A stretch of DNA of 64,000 nucleotides from Actinernus sp. WN-2022 (lineage: Eukaryota > Cnidaria > Anthozoa > Actiniaria > Actinernidae): positions 496,001 to 560,000 of the forward strand of contig JAOWCC010000238.1 in NCBI GenBank assembly GCA_030867875.1. The letters run 5' to 3'. Each line of letters begins with the position of its first letter. Position 1 is the stretch's first letter. Shown here one piece after another: positions 52,393 to 61,381 of this stretch. The translations under genes and the position numbers were made by a program. The notes below the pieces were generated by a model that searched no databases, was not told the origin of the DNA, and saw only the letters and a program-made list of their open reading frames with translations.

Positions 52393-52545
52393 ATACTAGT
52401 AAGTTACCCTAAGCTAACCCTAAGCTACTAGTAAGTTACCCTAAGCTACTAGTAAGTTACCCTAAGCTACTAGTAAGTTACCCTAAGCTACTAGTAAGTT
52501 ACCCTAAGCTACTACTAAGTTACTACTAGCTACTACTAGGTTACT
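52393..52545. repeat. 21-bp tandem repeat after the capsid block
   Basis: Five near-exact units of CTACTAGTAAGTTACCCTAA plus G run through about 52,425-52,515, with degenerate units (CTACTA-type) on both sides. They lie between the last capsid-block gene and hairpin 3. CCCTAA occurs in each unit but is not telomeric in spacing. Confidence 0.9.
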
Positions 52546-52612
52546 GAAAAAAAAAAAAAGGAAGAATGAAGAGGGTCATGCAACGACTTTCTTTATTCTT
52601 CCTTTTTTTTTT
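52545..52612. terminator. Repeated intergenic hairpin, copy 3 (inverted)
   Basis: An A-run with GGAAGAATGAAGA pairs with TCTTTATTCTTCC and a T-run. The loop reads GGTCATGCAACGAC, the reverse complement of the loop in copies 1 and 2, so this copy is inverted. It precedes the integrase gene. Confidence 0.6.
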
Positions 52613-52642
52613 CATCTGTTGAAGGTCCAAATGTATAGATGT

Positions 52643-53674
52643 ATGATGGATTCTAAACTTGCGAATATCTTCTATGGTCCTAGGGGCTATTGGAAAGGTC
52701 ACTCTGCAATTGGCAAGCTATCGGTAGCAGCGAAAGCATCAGAAGACGTAGCTAGGAGTTGGTTGGAAAAGCAATCTATGTGGCAAATATATCTACCACC
52801 ACCAAAACACATTCCACGACCACATTGGACTGTATCGAAACCAAATGAAGTCCACCAAGCTGATTTGATATTTCTACCACACGATCGACCTGGGCGTGGA
52901 CGGAAGCTATACAAGTACGCATTGGTAGTAATCGACGTAGCTTCTCGATACAAAGAAGCCGAACCTTTGGCATCTAAAGATAGTGGTGAAGTTTCTGCGG
53001 CATTCGAACGAATCTATAAACGTAGTCCACTCGAATGGCCAAAGACCTTGCAAGTAGATCCTGGTAGAGAATTCATGGGACGTATGTCTGAAACTCTAGA
53101 ACTACATGGTACGAAAGTTCAACGAGGTGAGGCTGGTAATCATAGAGCGCAAAGTTTTGTTGAAAGAGCGAATAGGACTCTAGCTGAGAGATTGTTTGGA
53201 TATCAATATGCACAAGAGATGGTACTTACTTCGGAAGGATCAGATGAGCGTAGTAGAGAATGGGTAGTTCGTTTACCAATGGTTATCAAAGCCATGAACA
53301 GTGAGGTGACTCGGTTGACTGGTAAAGAGCCTTCGAATTCTGTAGTGGCGCAACAAGTAGATCTGAAGACTCCTACGTATTCGCGCACGGTTGGATTGAG
53401 AGAAGAGCGTCTACCATTCGACGTCCTAGTTCGATATCTCTATGCACCAGGAGAATTGGAAGGAGGTGAAAAACGTAGAGCTACTGATCCTGTGTGGAGT
53501 TTGCAGATATACACCATTTCGCGAAGTGTAGTATCTTCGGGACAGCCTGTGCTTTACTACCTTGCGAAGGAGAAGGACGCACCCAAACGTGGATTCGTTC
53601 GTGAAGAGCTACAAGTCGTTCCTAGGGATACAGAACTACCACCAAAAGGAATTCTGTTTGTACCTAGACGCTAA
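52643..53674 (+). CDS. Polinton integrase (retroviral rve type), 343 aa
   Basis: The catalytic triad is visible at about residues 74, 139 and 174: HQADLIFL, LQVDPGREF and QSFVERANRTL. A helical zinc-binding-like N-terminus begins MMDSKLANIFYGPRGYWKG, and a C-terminal beta domain has WSLQIYTISRSV and REELQVVP. It inserts the element into host DNA, making the 5-6 bp duplication seen here. The start is uncertain: ATGs at 52,631, 52,643 and 52,646 are possible, and 52,643 gives the family-like N-terminus. Its stop overlaps the polymerase stop on the other strand by 4 nt. Confidence 0.92.
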   Translation: MMDSKLANIFYGPRGYWKGHSAIGKLSVAAKASEDVARSWLEKQSMWQIYLPPPKHIPRPHWTVSKPNEVHQADLIFLPHDRPGRGRKLYKYALVVIDVASRYKEAEPLASKDSGEVSAAFERIYKRSPLEWPKTLQVDPGREFMGRMSETLELHGTKVQRGEAGNHRAQSFVERANRTLAERLFGYQYAQEMVLTSEGSDERSREWVVRLPMVIKAMNSEVTRLTGKEPSNSVVAQQVDLKTPTYSRTVGLREERLPFDVLVRYLYAPGELEGGEKRRATDPVWSLQIYTISRSVVSSGQPVLYYLAKEKDAPKRGFVREELQVVPRDTELPPKGILFVPRR

Positions 53675-56600
53675 ACAGCGTACTCTATTGGCTCGGTGTG
53701 GATTCCATCGGGAAGAACGCGTCTTTTGTCGTAGTAAGCCGATAGACCAAGCTTCCGTTGTTTGTAGGTTGCTATGCCTTCTGGCGATAGTCGGAAGCCT
53801 CGGTTTTCCGCCATGTCGATATCACCCTGGAGGGCTGCTTTGAATCGATCCCACGTAATATCGTTGTGACGCCTAGACATACCTTTAGCGGAATACTTCT
53901 TGCTGCCACCCGTATCGACGTAGTAGGCTTTCGAGCATAGGGCAATGGCTCGCTGTCCTTCGAATTCGAGTTTGAAGAGTCCTGGCGTACGACTACTCCG
54001 TTCGTCCCAAGCTAGCCATTCCTTCCTTTCGGCTTCGAAATCCTCTCGTAGTTCCAGTCGTACAACTTCATCGAGACTATTTCCAGAGATGGCAATGTAG
54101 GCACTGTCTGTGTCCATCTGTATATACTCGAAATCATTGCGATCGATGTACTTGTCGATGAAGTCGTAGTAGAACTCAAGCATACGCAGCTTTGCGAGCT
54201 GGTACACAGCGATACCTACTTGGAAAGGGCGTTTGATTCGGATCTGGTCCTTCCTACTCTCGAGTTCGTATGCCTCGCCAATCTCTTCCAGGTCTTCGAA
54301 CCAAACGCTTCGCAATGCCTTGTCCACAACCTTCTCATCTTTTGTATAGGTGACCTTCGTTTGGCGTCCCAAGTCTTCGAGCAACTTTCCATAAGCGCTG
54401 TTTCCCAGTAGTTTGAACACATCTGCCAACAAAGCCTCACCTTTGTCTTCATCTCCCATACGACGTGCCTCGGTGACCTGGTCTACGAACCAACCGAAGA
54501 TTTCTTTGGGTTCGTATTCTATTGTACGGTAGACAGCAGTGATCACTGCGCCATGATCTACATACCAACGTAATAGAGGCTCATAGAGGAGCAACTTCTT
54601 TCCAGAGAGACTCCCAACTAGCTTCGTTTCCTCGCTGAGCTTTCTACCTGTCTTTGTGAGGTAGGCCAACATTTGTGGAGGAATTGCTTCCTTGGGGATT
54701 TTCTTGTTGTAGAAAAAGGGTGGCATCTCCTCAAATTTCTTCCACAATTTCTTTGGTATCTCAATGTCTACTTCTGCATATCCAAACCACGCACCCTTTT
54801 GTAGACATTCGACAAATCCTTCGGCTTCTAGACCTGGCTCATCGTAGTGAATGACCTCTTCTTTTCCACAAGGCATTTCAAGCTCCATGGTAGAAAGATA
54901 TAAGGCGTTGGCATCGTATCCAAGAATCTTACGACAAGTCTTAGTTCCTCCCTGATGACTACGAATCTTAGTCACTCCTGATTCGTGGAGTCTGGTGAAC
55001 ACTATGCTTGGACCTCCCACGACAGCGTCTTTCAGCATGTGGTAGGCTTCCTTACTTGGAGCGCACATCTCAGCTCCCCTTTCTACACTACCTCGAAGTA
55101 GGAACTGTAGTGAGACTCCTGGAATGGACACTGCGTCTTTCAGCATGTCTACTCCTTTATCGTGATAGAAATCGCGCATCTTTTCTAATGCCTCTATAAA
55201 TGGAACTACATCTAAGTTGTTATAGTATCGTAGCCAGTCAGCAAAGGTCTCCATTCCCTTGTCGAGAAAGGTGCGCTTGCAGTCTTCGAACTCTTCCCTA
55301 GATAGTAGGTGTTCTCTTTTCAACTTCGAACCCCACTCTGGATAGTCTGGTAATCCAATGTGATCCAACTTGTTGGGAGAATCGAACCACTCATATGGGA
55401 AGAAACTCTTTTGCGATTCACATCCATATGCCTTGACCCACCTTTCGTAGGAAGTTCCAGGTCCAAGGTAGTTAATCACATCTAGGAAACGGAAATCTGG
55501 AGTCAATAGAAACATAGTGGTGTTGGCTTTCTTTGCTACTCTGACTTTCTTGCATGTGTCGGCAACGGTTCCTACAAAGTGCTCCCTGATCAGGTTGAGA
55601 TCATACCTGCCAGAGTTGAATCCCAACACTGGAACTTGATAGATCCATTCGTTGATCTTCGCTTGTTGACTCTTTGGTAGGGTGTAAAAGGAGAATTTGG
55701 GTGAATCAAGCCAAAACCATCTTTCCATAGCTCCTTGGATTGTCTCTGCTCTTTGCTGGAGTTCTTTGACAAAGGCTTTGATGAGTTCTTTTGGATTGCG
55801 TCGACAGATGTGGGTTGGCTTTCGATCGTACGTGTCGGCAATTGATACTGATATTGGGACATGGACGTTTTCGATGGTCAGGTGGTCTGTTGGTTGTCTT
55901 CCTTTTGTCGTGTCGAGATAGGCTTCGAAATCGTAAACTATGAAGTGTGGGTAGACAGTTTGCGTTGGTGTGGGGACCGGTTTGTTTTTCTTCTTTGTGG
56001 AGCAGCCCCAAGCTTCCACTACTGTATAACCAGCTCCTTGTAGCTTTGCCGTTCTTTCACAGGTCTTGAGATAGAGCCTCCTTTCCCTAGGGAAGCATTT
56101 CGGGCAGCCATGGAAATAGCATCCATGAAATTGGAAGATGGTTTTCGAAAAAGGTTCGTAGCCGTCGACCGGCGCTCCTTCTATCCAATGCTCTCCACCA
56201 TGCCCACAAGCTGCATGATGAATGTGTTGTCCAATCCTTTCGGTTTCGCGTTCCAACCAGCATAAAGCGACTTTGCTGGCTGTGCTCTCTGGCCAGAAGG
56301 CTTTTTCGTATGCCGACTGAGGTACTGTGATTACTTTTCCAGGGCAAACTATCTTTGTTTCTCCACGACTGCAACGATTCGCATGGCGTTGAAGGGTGCA
56401 AGCCTGTGTAAACCGTTGCTTACAGTCATTACATATGTAGATGTGCCCTAGCTTTTTGACGTCCTTGATATAGAAGGCATGTCCTTCGTATATCCCAATC
56501 GTCATCGTATGCTTGTAGTGAGCTGCATGTCGCATCAGATGCCAAGCGCCATCCTCCGTAGGTTCGTACACCCGAATACCAATTCTAAAGTGCAACTCGA

Positions 56601-57261
56601 CTTCCTCCAGCTGGTCTAAGGAAGTTCTGGGAACGTCTTGTGTGGGCGCTGTCAGACGATAGAAGGCTTGGGCAAGTTTTCGAGCTTTGACGCAACACCT
56701 ATCTATTCGTGCTCCTTCATGCATGGCAAGGCAGCGCCAAAGACATAGATTGTCACCATATCGATCAAGGGCAATCATTCCTTTTTTCTGGCGAAGCCAT
56801 TGAGGCAGTGGACCTGTTCCCAACAAAAGCTGACGATCGATCACAACTTTTACATCTACGTAGATCCAACGAATGAAGGCCCATTGGGTATTTGGTCGAC
56901 TAATGTTGTCGGGATTCAAACGAGCTGTCTCCTTGCTATTGATCCACTCTTCTGCGTCTCCTAGGATGTTCACCCATGGAGAGCCTGGGACAGTCTTGGA
57001 GAATAGAATCACGCGTCCGTCGTTGACATTCCGAATGCGATAGGTGTAGCTGTAGCGCAGGTAAAAGCTGGTGGTTACATTTGCAACTAACTTTTCCATG
57101 ATCCTAGGGGTCAAATCTCCTGCCACACCTTGGAAGAAGCGCCATCGAATAGTACGGCGACCTATCTCCACTCCCTCGAGCATTCCATCTCTCTCCTCTA
57201 GAATAGCACCTGCCTCTCGAGCTAGACTACGTGGAAGTGGTTCACTACGTGGTCTCACCAT
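53671..57261 (-). CDS. Protein-primed family B DNA polymerase, 1,196 aa
   Basis: Polymerase motifs: exonuclease YDFEAYLD near 443; motif A YDANALYLSTME near 780; motif B KLLGNSAYGK near 950; and motif C YIQMDTDSAY near 1,046. The N-terminal 300 residues hold an OTU-like pattern (LDRYGDNLCLWRCLAMHEG near 164-183, with a His in GIYEGHAFYI) and a C2H2 finger (YICNDCKQRF, then HANRC, near 274-297). It copies the element from protein-primed ends. The length is typical for Polintons. The start lies inside the right terminal repeat, after TATAGTTGTATCGAAGG. The OTU-like part may be a cysteine protease; that is an inference from pattern. Confidence 0.93.
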   Translation of the reverse strand: MVRPRSEPLPRSLAREAGAILEERDGMLEGVEIGRRTIRWRFFQGVAGDLTPRIMEKLVANVTTSFYLRYSYTYRIRNVNDGRVILFSKTVPGSPWVNILGDAEEWINSKETARLNPDNISRPNTQWAFIRWIYVDVKVVIDRQLLLGTGPLPQWLRQKKGMIALDRYGDNLCLWRCLAMHEGARIDRCCVKARKLAQAFYRLTAPTQDVPRTSLDQLEEVELHFRIGIRVYEPTEDGAWHLMRHAAHYKHTMTIGIYEGHAFYIKDVKKLGHIYICNDCKQRFTQACTLQRHANRCSRGETKIVCPGKVITVPQSAYEKAFWPESTASKVALCWLERETERIGQHIHHAACGHGGEHWIEGAPVDGYEPFSKTIFQFHGCYFHGCPKCFPRERRLYLKTCERTAKLQGAGYTVVEAWGCSTKKKNKPVPTPTQTVYPHFIVYDFEAYLDTTKGRQPTDHLTIENVHVPISVSIADTYDRKPTHICRRNPKELIKAFVKELQQRAETIQGAMERWFWLDSPKFSFYTLPKSQQAKINEWIYQVPVLGFNSGRYDLNLIREHFVGTVADTCKKVRVAKKANTTMFLLTPDFRFLDVINYLGPGTSYERWVKAYGCESQKSFFPYEWFDSPNKLDHIGLPDYPEWGSKLKREHLLSREEFEDCKRTFLDKGMETFADWLRYYNNLDVVPFIEALEKMRDFYHDKGVDMLKDAVSIPGVSLQFLLRGSVERGAEMCAPSKEAYHMLKDAVVGGPSIVFTRLHESGVTKIRSHQGGTKTCRKILGYDANALYLSTMELEMPCGKEEVIHYDEPGLEAEGFVECLQKGAWFGYAEVDIEIPKKLWKKFEEMPPFFYNKKIPKEAIPPQMLAYLTKTGRKLSEETKLVGSLSGKKLLLYEPLLRWYVDHGAVITAVYRTIEYEPKEIFGWFVDQVTEARRMGDEDKGEALLADVFKLLGNSAYGKLLEDLGRQTKVTYTKDEKVVDKALRSVWFEDLEEIGEAYELESRKDQIRIKRPFQVGIAVYQLAKLRMLEFYYDFIDKYIDRNDFEYIQMDTDSAYIAISGNSLDEVVRLELREDFEAERKEWLAWDERSSRTPGLFKLEFEGQRAIALCSKAYYVDTGGSKKYSAKGMSRRHNDITWDRFKAALQGDIDMAENRGFRLSPEGIATYKQRKLGLSAYYDKRRVLPDGIHTEPIEYAV

Positions 57262-57575
57262 TCTCCCTTCGATACAACTATACGTTACGATAGCTTTAAC
57301 AGATACTCAAATTTGGATTTTATGTGTAAGGATGTTGCGGCGATATAACTATATGTAATCATATCTCTAATAGGATTATCGAGTTGGATTTTATGTACAA
57401 GAATGTCTAGTGACACTTTGAATGACCCTTAGTACCCCACCTAGTAGTATAGTCGGTATTAAAATGATACAACTTTTTGTTGCACAAGAAAACTCAAAAG
57501 TGAATTTCTGAATTCGACTTTTGAGTTTTGTTGTGCAAGAAAAAGTGGTATCATTTTAATACCGACTATACTACT
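57254..57575 (-). repeat. Right terminal inverted repeat of the Polinton
   Basis: Inverse of the left repeat, with a few substitutions. It contains the 133-bp terminal palindrome (57,443-57,575) and ends inside at the polymerase start codon (57,259-57,261). Both outermost genes are therefore read inward from equivalent promoter sequence. Confidence 0.95.
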
Positions 57576-58098
57576 TCCCGCGTTATAAAACAACAACAAT
57601 GACAACTGAGTTTTCTTTATTAAACATTAACTTGAACAAGCATGTCAGTATTATAGACCAAACATGATTTTACCAAACTAGTCATCCTTCGTGCCAAATC
57701 TAAGCTCTTATCGCAGTGTCGCTTTTTGAGGAACACGCTTATGTAATTGCTTATTTGAGTAGCAAACCTTTTGTATAGATTAATCAGTTTCCTTTAGAGA
57801 TGTCATAACTACAGGCAACACATGAGTTTGGTAGACAATATCTTTCATGTTCTTATAATTCGCAGTAAAATAGTAAAATGGTTCTCCTGTTTGGTTTTGG
57901 TTTTACGGTAGGTACATTTCCCTTGTGCAGGTGCCATATATCGCCTCTAATAATGAATTGCCATTCAATAGATCATGGTTACCATTTTGTATAAACCAAC
58001 AAATACATTCTCCTCTGCGTGATTGGTGGAATCGCATCACTTGACCTGACCAGGCGATCAACCCCGTGTGAGTGAAACTATTTGCAGCCTGGCAATAT

Positions 58099-58203
58099 GT
58101 AAGGTTATTGGCCTGAAGCGAGGGGGTATGGGATTCATTCACCGAGGGTCCCGCCCAAGGTGAATAACTCCCATATCCCCGAGCGGAAGGCTGATAACCT
58201 TTA
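58099..58203. repeat. Hairpin, second copy (in copy B)
   Basis: Counterpart of 3,386-3,491 with a few substitutions, for example GGGGGTATGGGA in the left arm. The 1.6 kb up to the next element has no gene that I can support. Confidence 0.7.
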
Positions 58204-59822
58204 CTTGTTTTGGCTCAATCCCGGGTTCTGGGAAACTACCCACCCACCCCTCCCTTGGATATGCATCGTTCTATTAATGATTAACCATTAAAGGTTAGGG
58301 TGAAGTGTGGGGAGGGGTGGGGGTTTCCCAAAAACCGTGATTGATCCCTTCTTTTTCACATGGCTCGGTTTTCTTTTTTCATTACGGGGGACTATATCTC
58401 GAAACACCTGCACCTGAAAAAAAACGGAGTGTCCTGTGGAACGTCTTGATTACCCGTCGTCTGTCCTATCCACTACACTATAAGCTTCATTGGTTGAAAG
58501 AATCGAGAAATAACAACGATAAGCCCTATGAACGGTAATTTAATGCAACAATAAGCCAGGCAAATAACAATTCCTAATAATTGATGAAATGAGATTGTTC
58601 TTGCGTGAAACGAGAAAACCTCACCTTTGTGAAAAATAAGCACTGGTGTCACAAGACGACCACGGCTGGTTTACGCTGGAAATGTCGTTCACGCGCGTGC
58701 GGTTAGCTCTCCAAGACTCGTTAATTGAAGCGAAGCTAATTCATTCGCACATATTTAGCTTCCATAACGACGAGACTGCACCGAGGTATTAGCTAGCTAA
58801 TCGATAGTTGATGTGATTAATTTTGTGGTAATCACAAAATTACGGCTTCTGAGATTCAACTCTCGTGGAGCTTTCTGAAATTAAAATTCAAAGAAAACCC
58901 GATGCATAACTGACATTTTCAACAAAAAGTGTTGCAATGCAGCAACCCAAATGTATATAGATTCTTGCAATATAGGGTATTTACAACTGCCTTTGGTTAA
59001 AACCTCGATTTTATTGGGGGACAATCATTATGTGTTGAGATGTTCTCTTAATCTTGGGAATCAAACGACAAGTGAGTGTTTTAATCCGAATTGTTTTTGA
59101 GTCTCTTTTAGTACTAAGCTTAGTACTCACGATATTAGAAAGTTTAAGAAACAATCCGTGTAAAAAATAGCCACAATTCTATGGTTGAGACGCAATTTGC
59201 TTTCCCCACAATAGAATTTTGTTTTTCATACTGACAACTCATCAACCCTTAAATGATAAACTTCTGAAATCAAATCCACTAAAACTGTGTTTTAAAACTA
59301 CTTTCCTTTTGTTTGAAAACATTTCGTCCAAACAGAAGAGTGCAAAACTATAACCAAGAAAGCTTTCAATTTAAAATGTTCCGACGTTGAATTTTCGTCA
59401 TATTTAAAGTTATGAGAGATTTAGCTAGCTAGATGCAATACAAATTTGTTTAAAAAAATGATATTCCTCATCAAGGTTTGATAGATTTTTGTTTAAGCCA
59501 ATGGAGGTGGACGATTGGAACAATACCAGAATTAGCACCTGTTTACATCCATCATGCATTAGAAATGCCGACCTCTTACCCAGACCACGACTTACGCGCC
59601 AGGAACAGAGCAATGACATAAAAATAAGGATGAAACAATAGCACTAATACGGAATACAACAGCTGCACGTGGAAATGACAAGGTGGAGCACTCATTATGT
59701 TGTTTTCTGTACTCTGGTCCACTGTAAGAATTACAACTGACTCACTTGATGGTAAAGACAAGCCGTTTTCGCGGTTTGAAATAATTAAACCTGTTTTGCT
59801 TCAACACGATCTCTTCCATTTA

Positions 59823-61046
59823 GCCGCCATCTTGAAATTCCTTTGTTACAATGCGACTTTCCGCTGACAATAATTAATGTTGGCGCTCACGAGACTCGTA
59901 GTGCCGAGCGATCCCCGAAACGGTGAGTGTAACTTGAAAAGCGGGGAGTGAAACTGTGGTGCACGTGACGTCTATGAACCAATTGGAAACAAGAACTCGG
60001 TAGCAAGAATGATTGCTGACAGGTTGGACATTTGAAAACCGCAGACCGACTGCCTTGTTGAGGTCTATAAATCGCTGCGACAAGTTTTCTTCTCAGTCTT
60101 CAAGTTCCGGAGTTTATTTACTAAACATATTTGAAGAACTGTTAACACTGATGGCTTAACAGTTACAATCAAACGAAGAACAACCTAAAAACGGGGAAAA
60201 TATTTTGAATTCAGCTGATATCTTTTTAATAGGTTCTAATACTTCAGAAGTTTTGAAATAATTAAGGAAGTCGTTCTGTGATTTTGAAAACACCAGCCGC
60301 CGTAACAATTAACACAACCCTTCAGTTACCTTCAGGACATTTTAATAATTTGCCTCGGAATAAAATACAACTTCGCAGTTTCTGGTCCCGAAACGTAGCT
60401 ATACCCTGAATCGCTTGACATCCTATTCGTAACTAATCTGCTTTTTAGGCAACCTAACGCAACTTAAGGCTGCTAAAGTGGCCTAGTCTATCACAGCGCT
60501 GGTTGGACGAAGGCCGCCATTTGCAACTGCCTTTGTACACAAAAGCGAGAACATTGATTTCTGCATGGATTTTTACCAAATAAAAACTCTCTGAAACATC
60601 TAGGTATCTATACTAAATTTCCAGCGGGAAAGTTTGGCTTAAACATACGATTTTCAGCACGAAATAATTCACAACAGACTTTTGTTTAATCGCACACCCC
60701 AATTAGCTTCTTCCATGCTTATTAAGCAGCTCTATCACTGTCTTGGTAAACGAGACCTCTGCTAGCAGGGAATTAGCTTCTTCATCTATGTAATTTTAGT
60801 TGGTATAGGTACTCCTCACCTCCCTTCTAGTTTGTGTTGTGTTCACTGAGTACGTAATTTGTTGAAATTGTCTCCTTCTACAGAATGTTAACGGTTTCAC
60901 TCTCCGCCTTTTCTCTCCCCTTCGGAGCTCCCTCGGCACTACGTGCCTTTTCGGCGCTCGATCGGCATTACGAGTCTCGTGAGCGCCAACCTTAATTATT
61001 GTCAGAGGAAAGTCGCAACGTAATAAAGGAATTTCAAGATGGCGGC
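59823..61046. mobile_element. Non-autonomous TA-target transposon, second copy
   Basis: Same element as 5,484-6,734: ends GCCGCCATCTTGAAATTCC, TA on both sides (59,821-59,822 and 61,047-61,048), no coding capacity. Relative to the first copy it lacks about 55 bp near 60,000 and has extra bases near 60,930. Confidence 0.8.
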
Positions 61047-61381
61047 TAAACCAAGTCTGTCGTGCTCCCTTGATTGCATCTGCTTAGGTCGCTACAACCA
61101 CGCTTTAGACGACTTTCGCTTTTAAAATCCGGCTTTGTCATAGAGTACTTGTATAACTTTATTTACCCACGGAATATCTCATCAGGATTTAAAAATAAAT
61201 AAATAAATAAGTAATGATAATGTAAATAAAAATAAATAATAACATCTAATCATAACTACTATAATAATAATAATCTAATTTTAAATAATGCTAAGTTTAG
61301 TACCTGCTTTCCATGAGAGCCGTGCATTACATATAATATATTATAAAAATTAAGAATAAAAATAAGACTTTAGAATAACAG

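Larger units (their letters stand above)
41721..57575. mobile_element. Complete Polinton/Maverick (adintovirus-like) element
   Basis: A 15.85-kb element with inverted repeats of about 322 bp. It encodes a protein-primed family B DNA polymerase, a retroviral-type integrase, a packaging ATPase and capsid proteins, the defining Polinton set. Flanks share TCCCG (41,716-41,720 and 57,576-57,580), or TTCCCG if the last T is counted. The 6-bp reading matches the usual Polinton target duplication. Copy A holds the empty site at 2,862-2,867. All 14 genes are open, so the element may be intact. Order and strand: four plus-strand blocks, two minus-strand structural blocks, and the polymerase on the minus strand at the right end. 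Confidence 0.97.
38557..61145. repeat. Segmental duplication, copy B (split by insertions)
   Basis: The duplicated sequence itself is 38,557-38,710, 40,455-41,720 and 57,576-61,145. It is interrupted by the 1.74-kb element and by the Polinton. At 61,101-61,145 it retains 45 bp matching the zinc-finger remnant at 7,395-7,440 of copy A, then stops where a LINE begins. Small differences include about 90 bp extra near 59,370-59,455 and about 55 bp missing near 60,000. Confidence 0.8.

Noticed and set aside
52393..52545. Telomere-like CCCTAA repeats
   Set aside because: CCCTAA occurs once per 21-bp unit and not in tandem, inside a mobile element.
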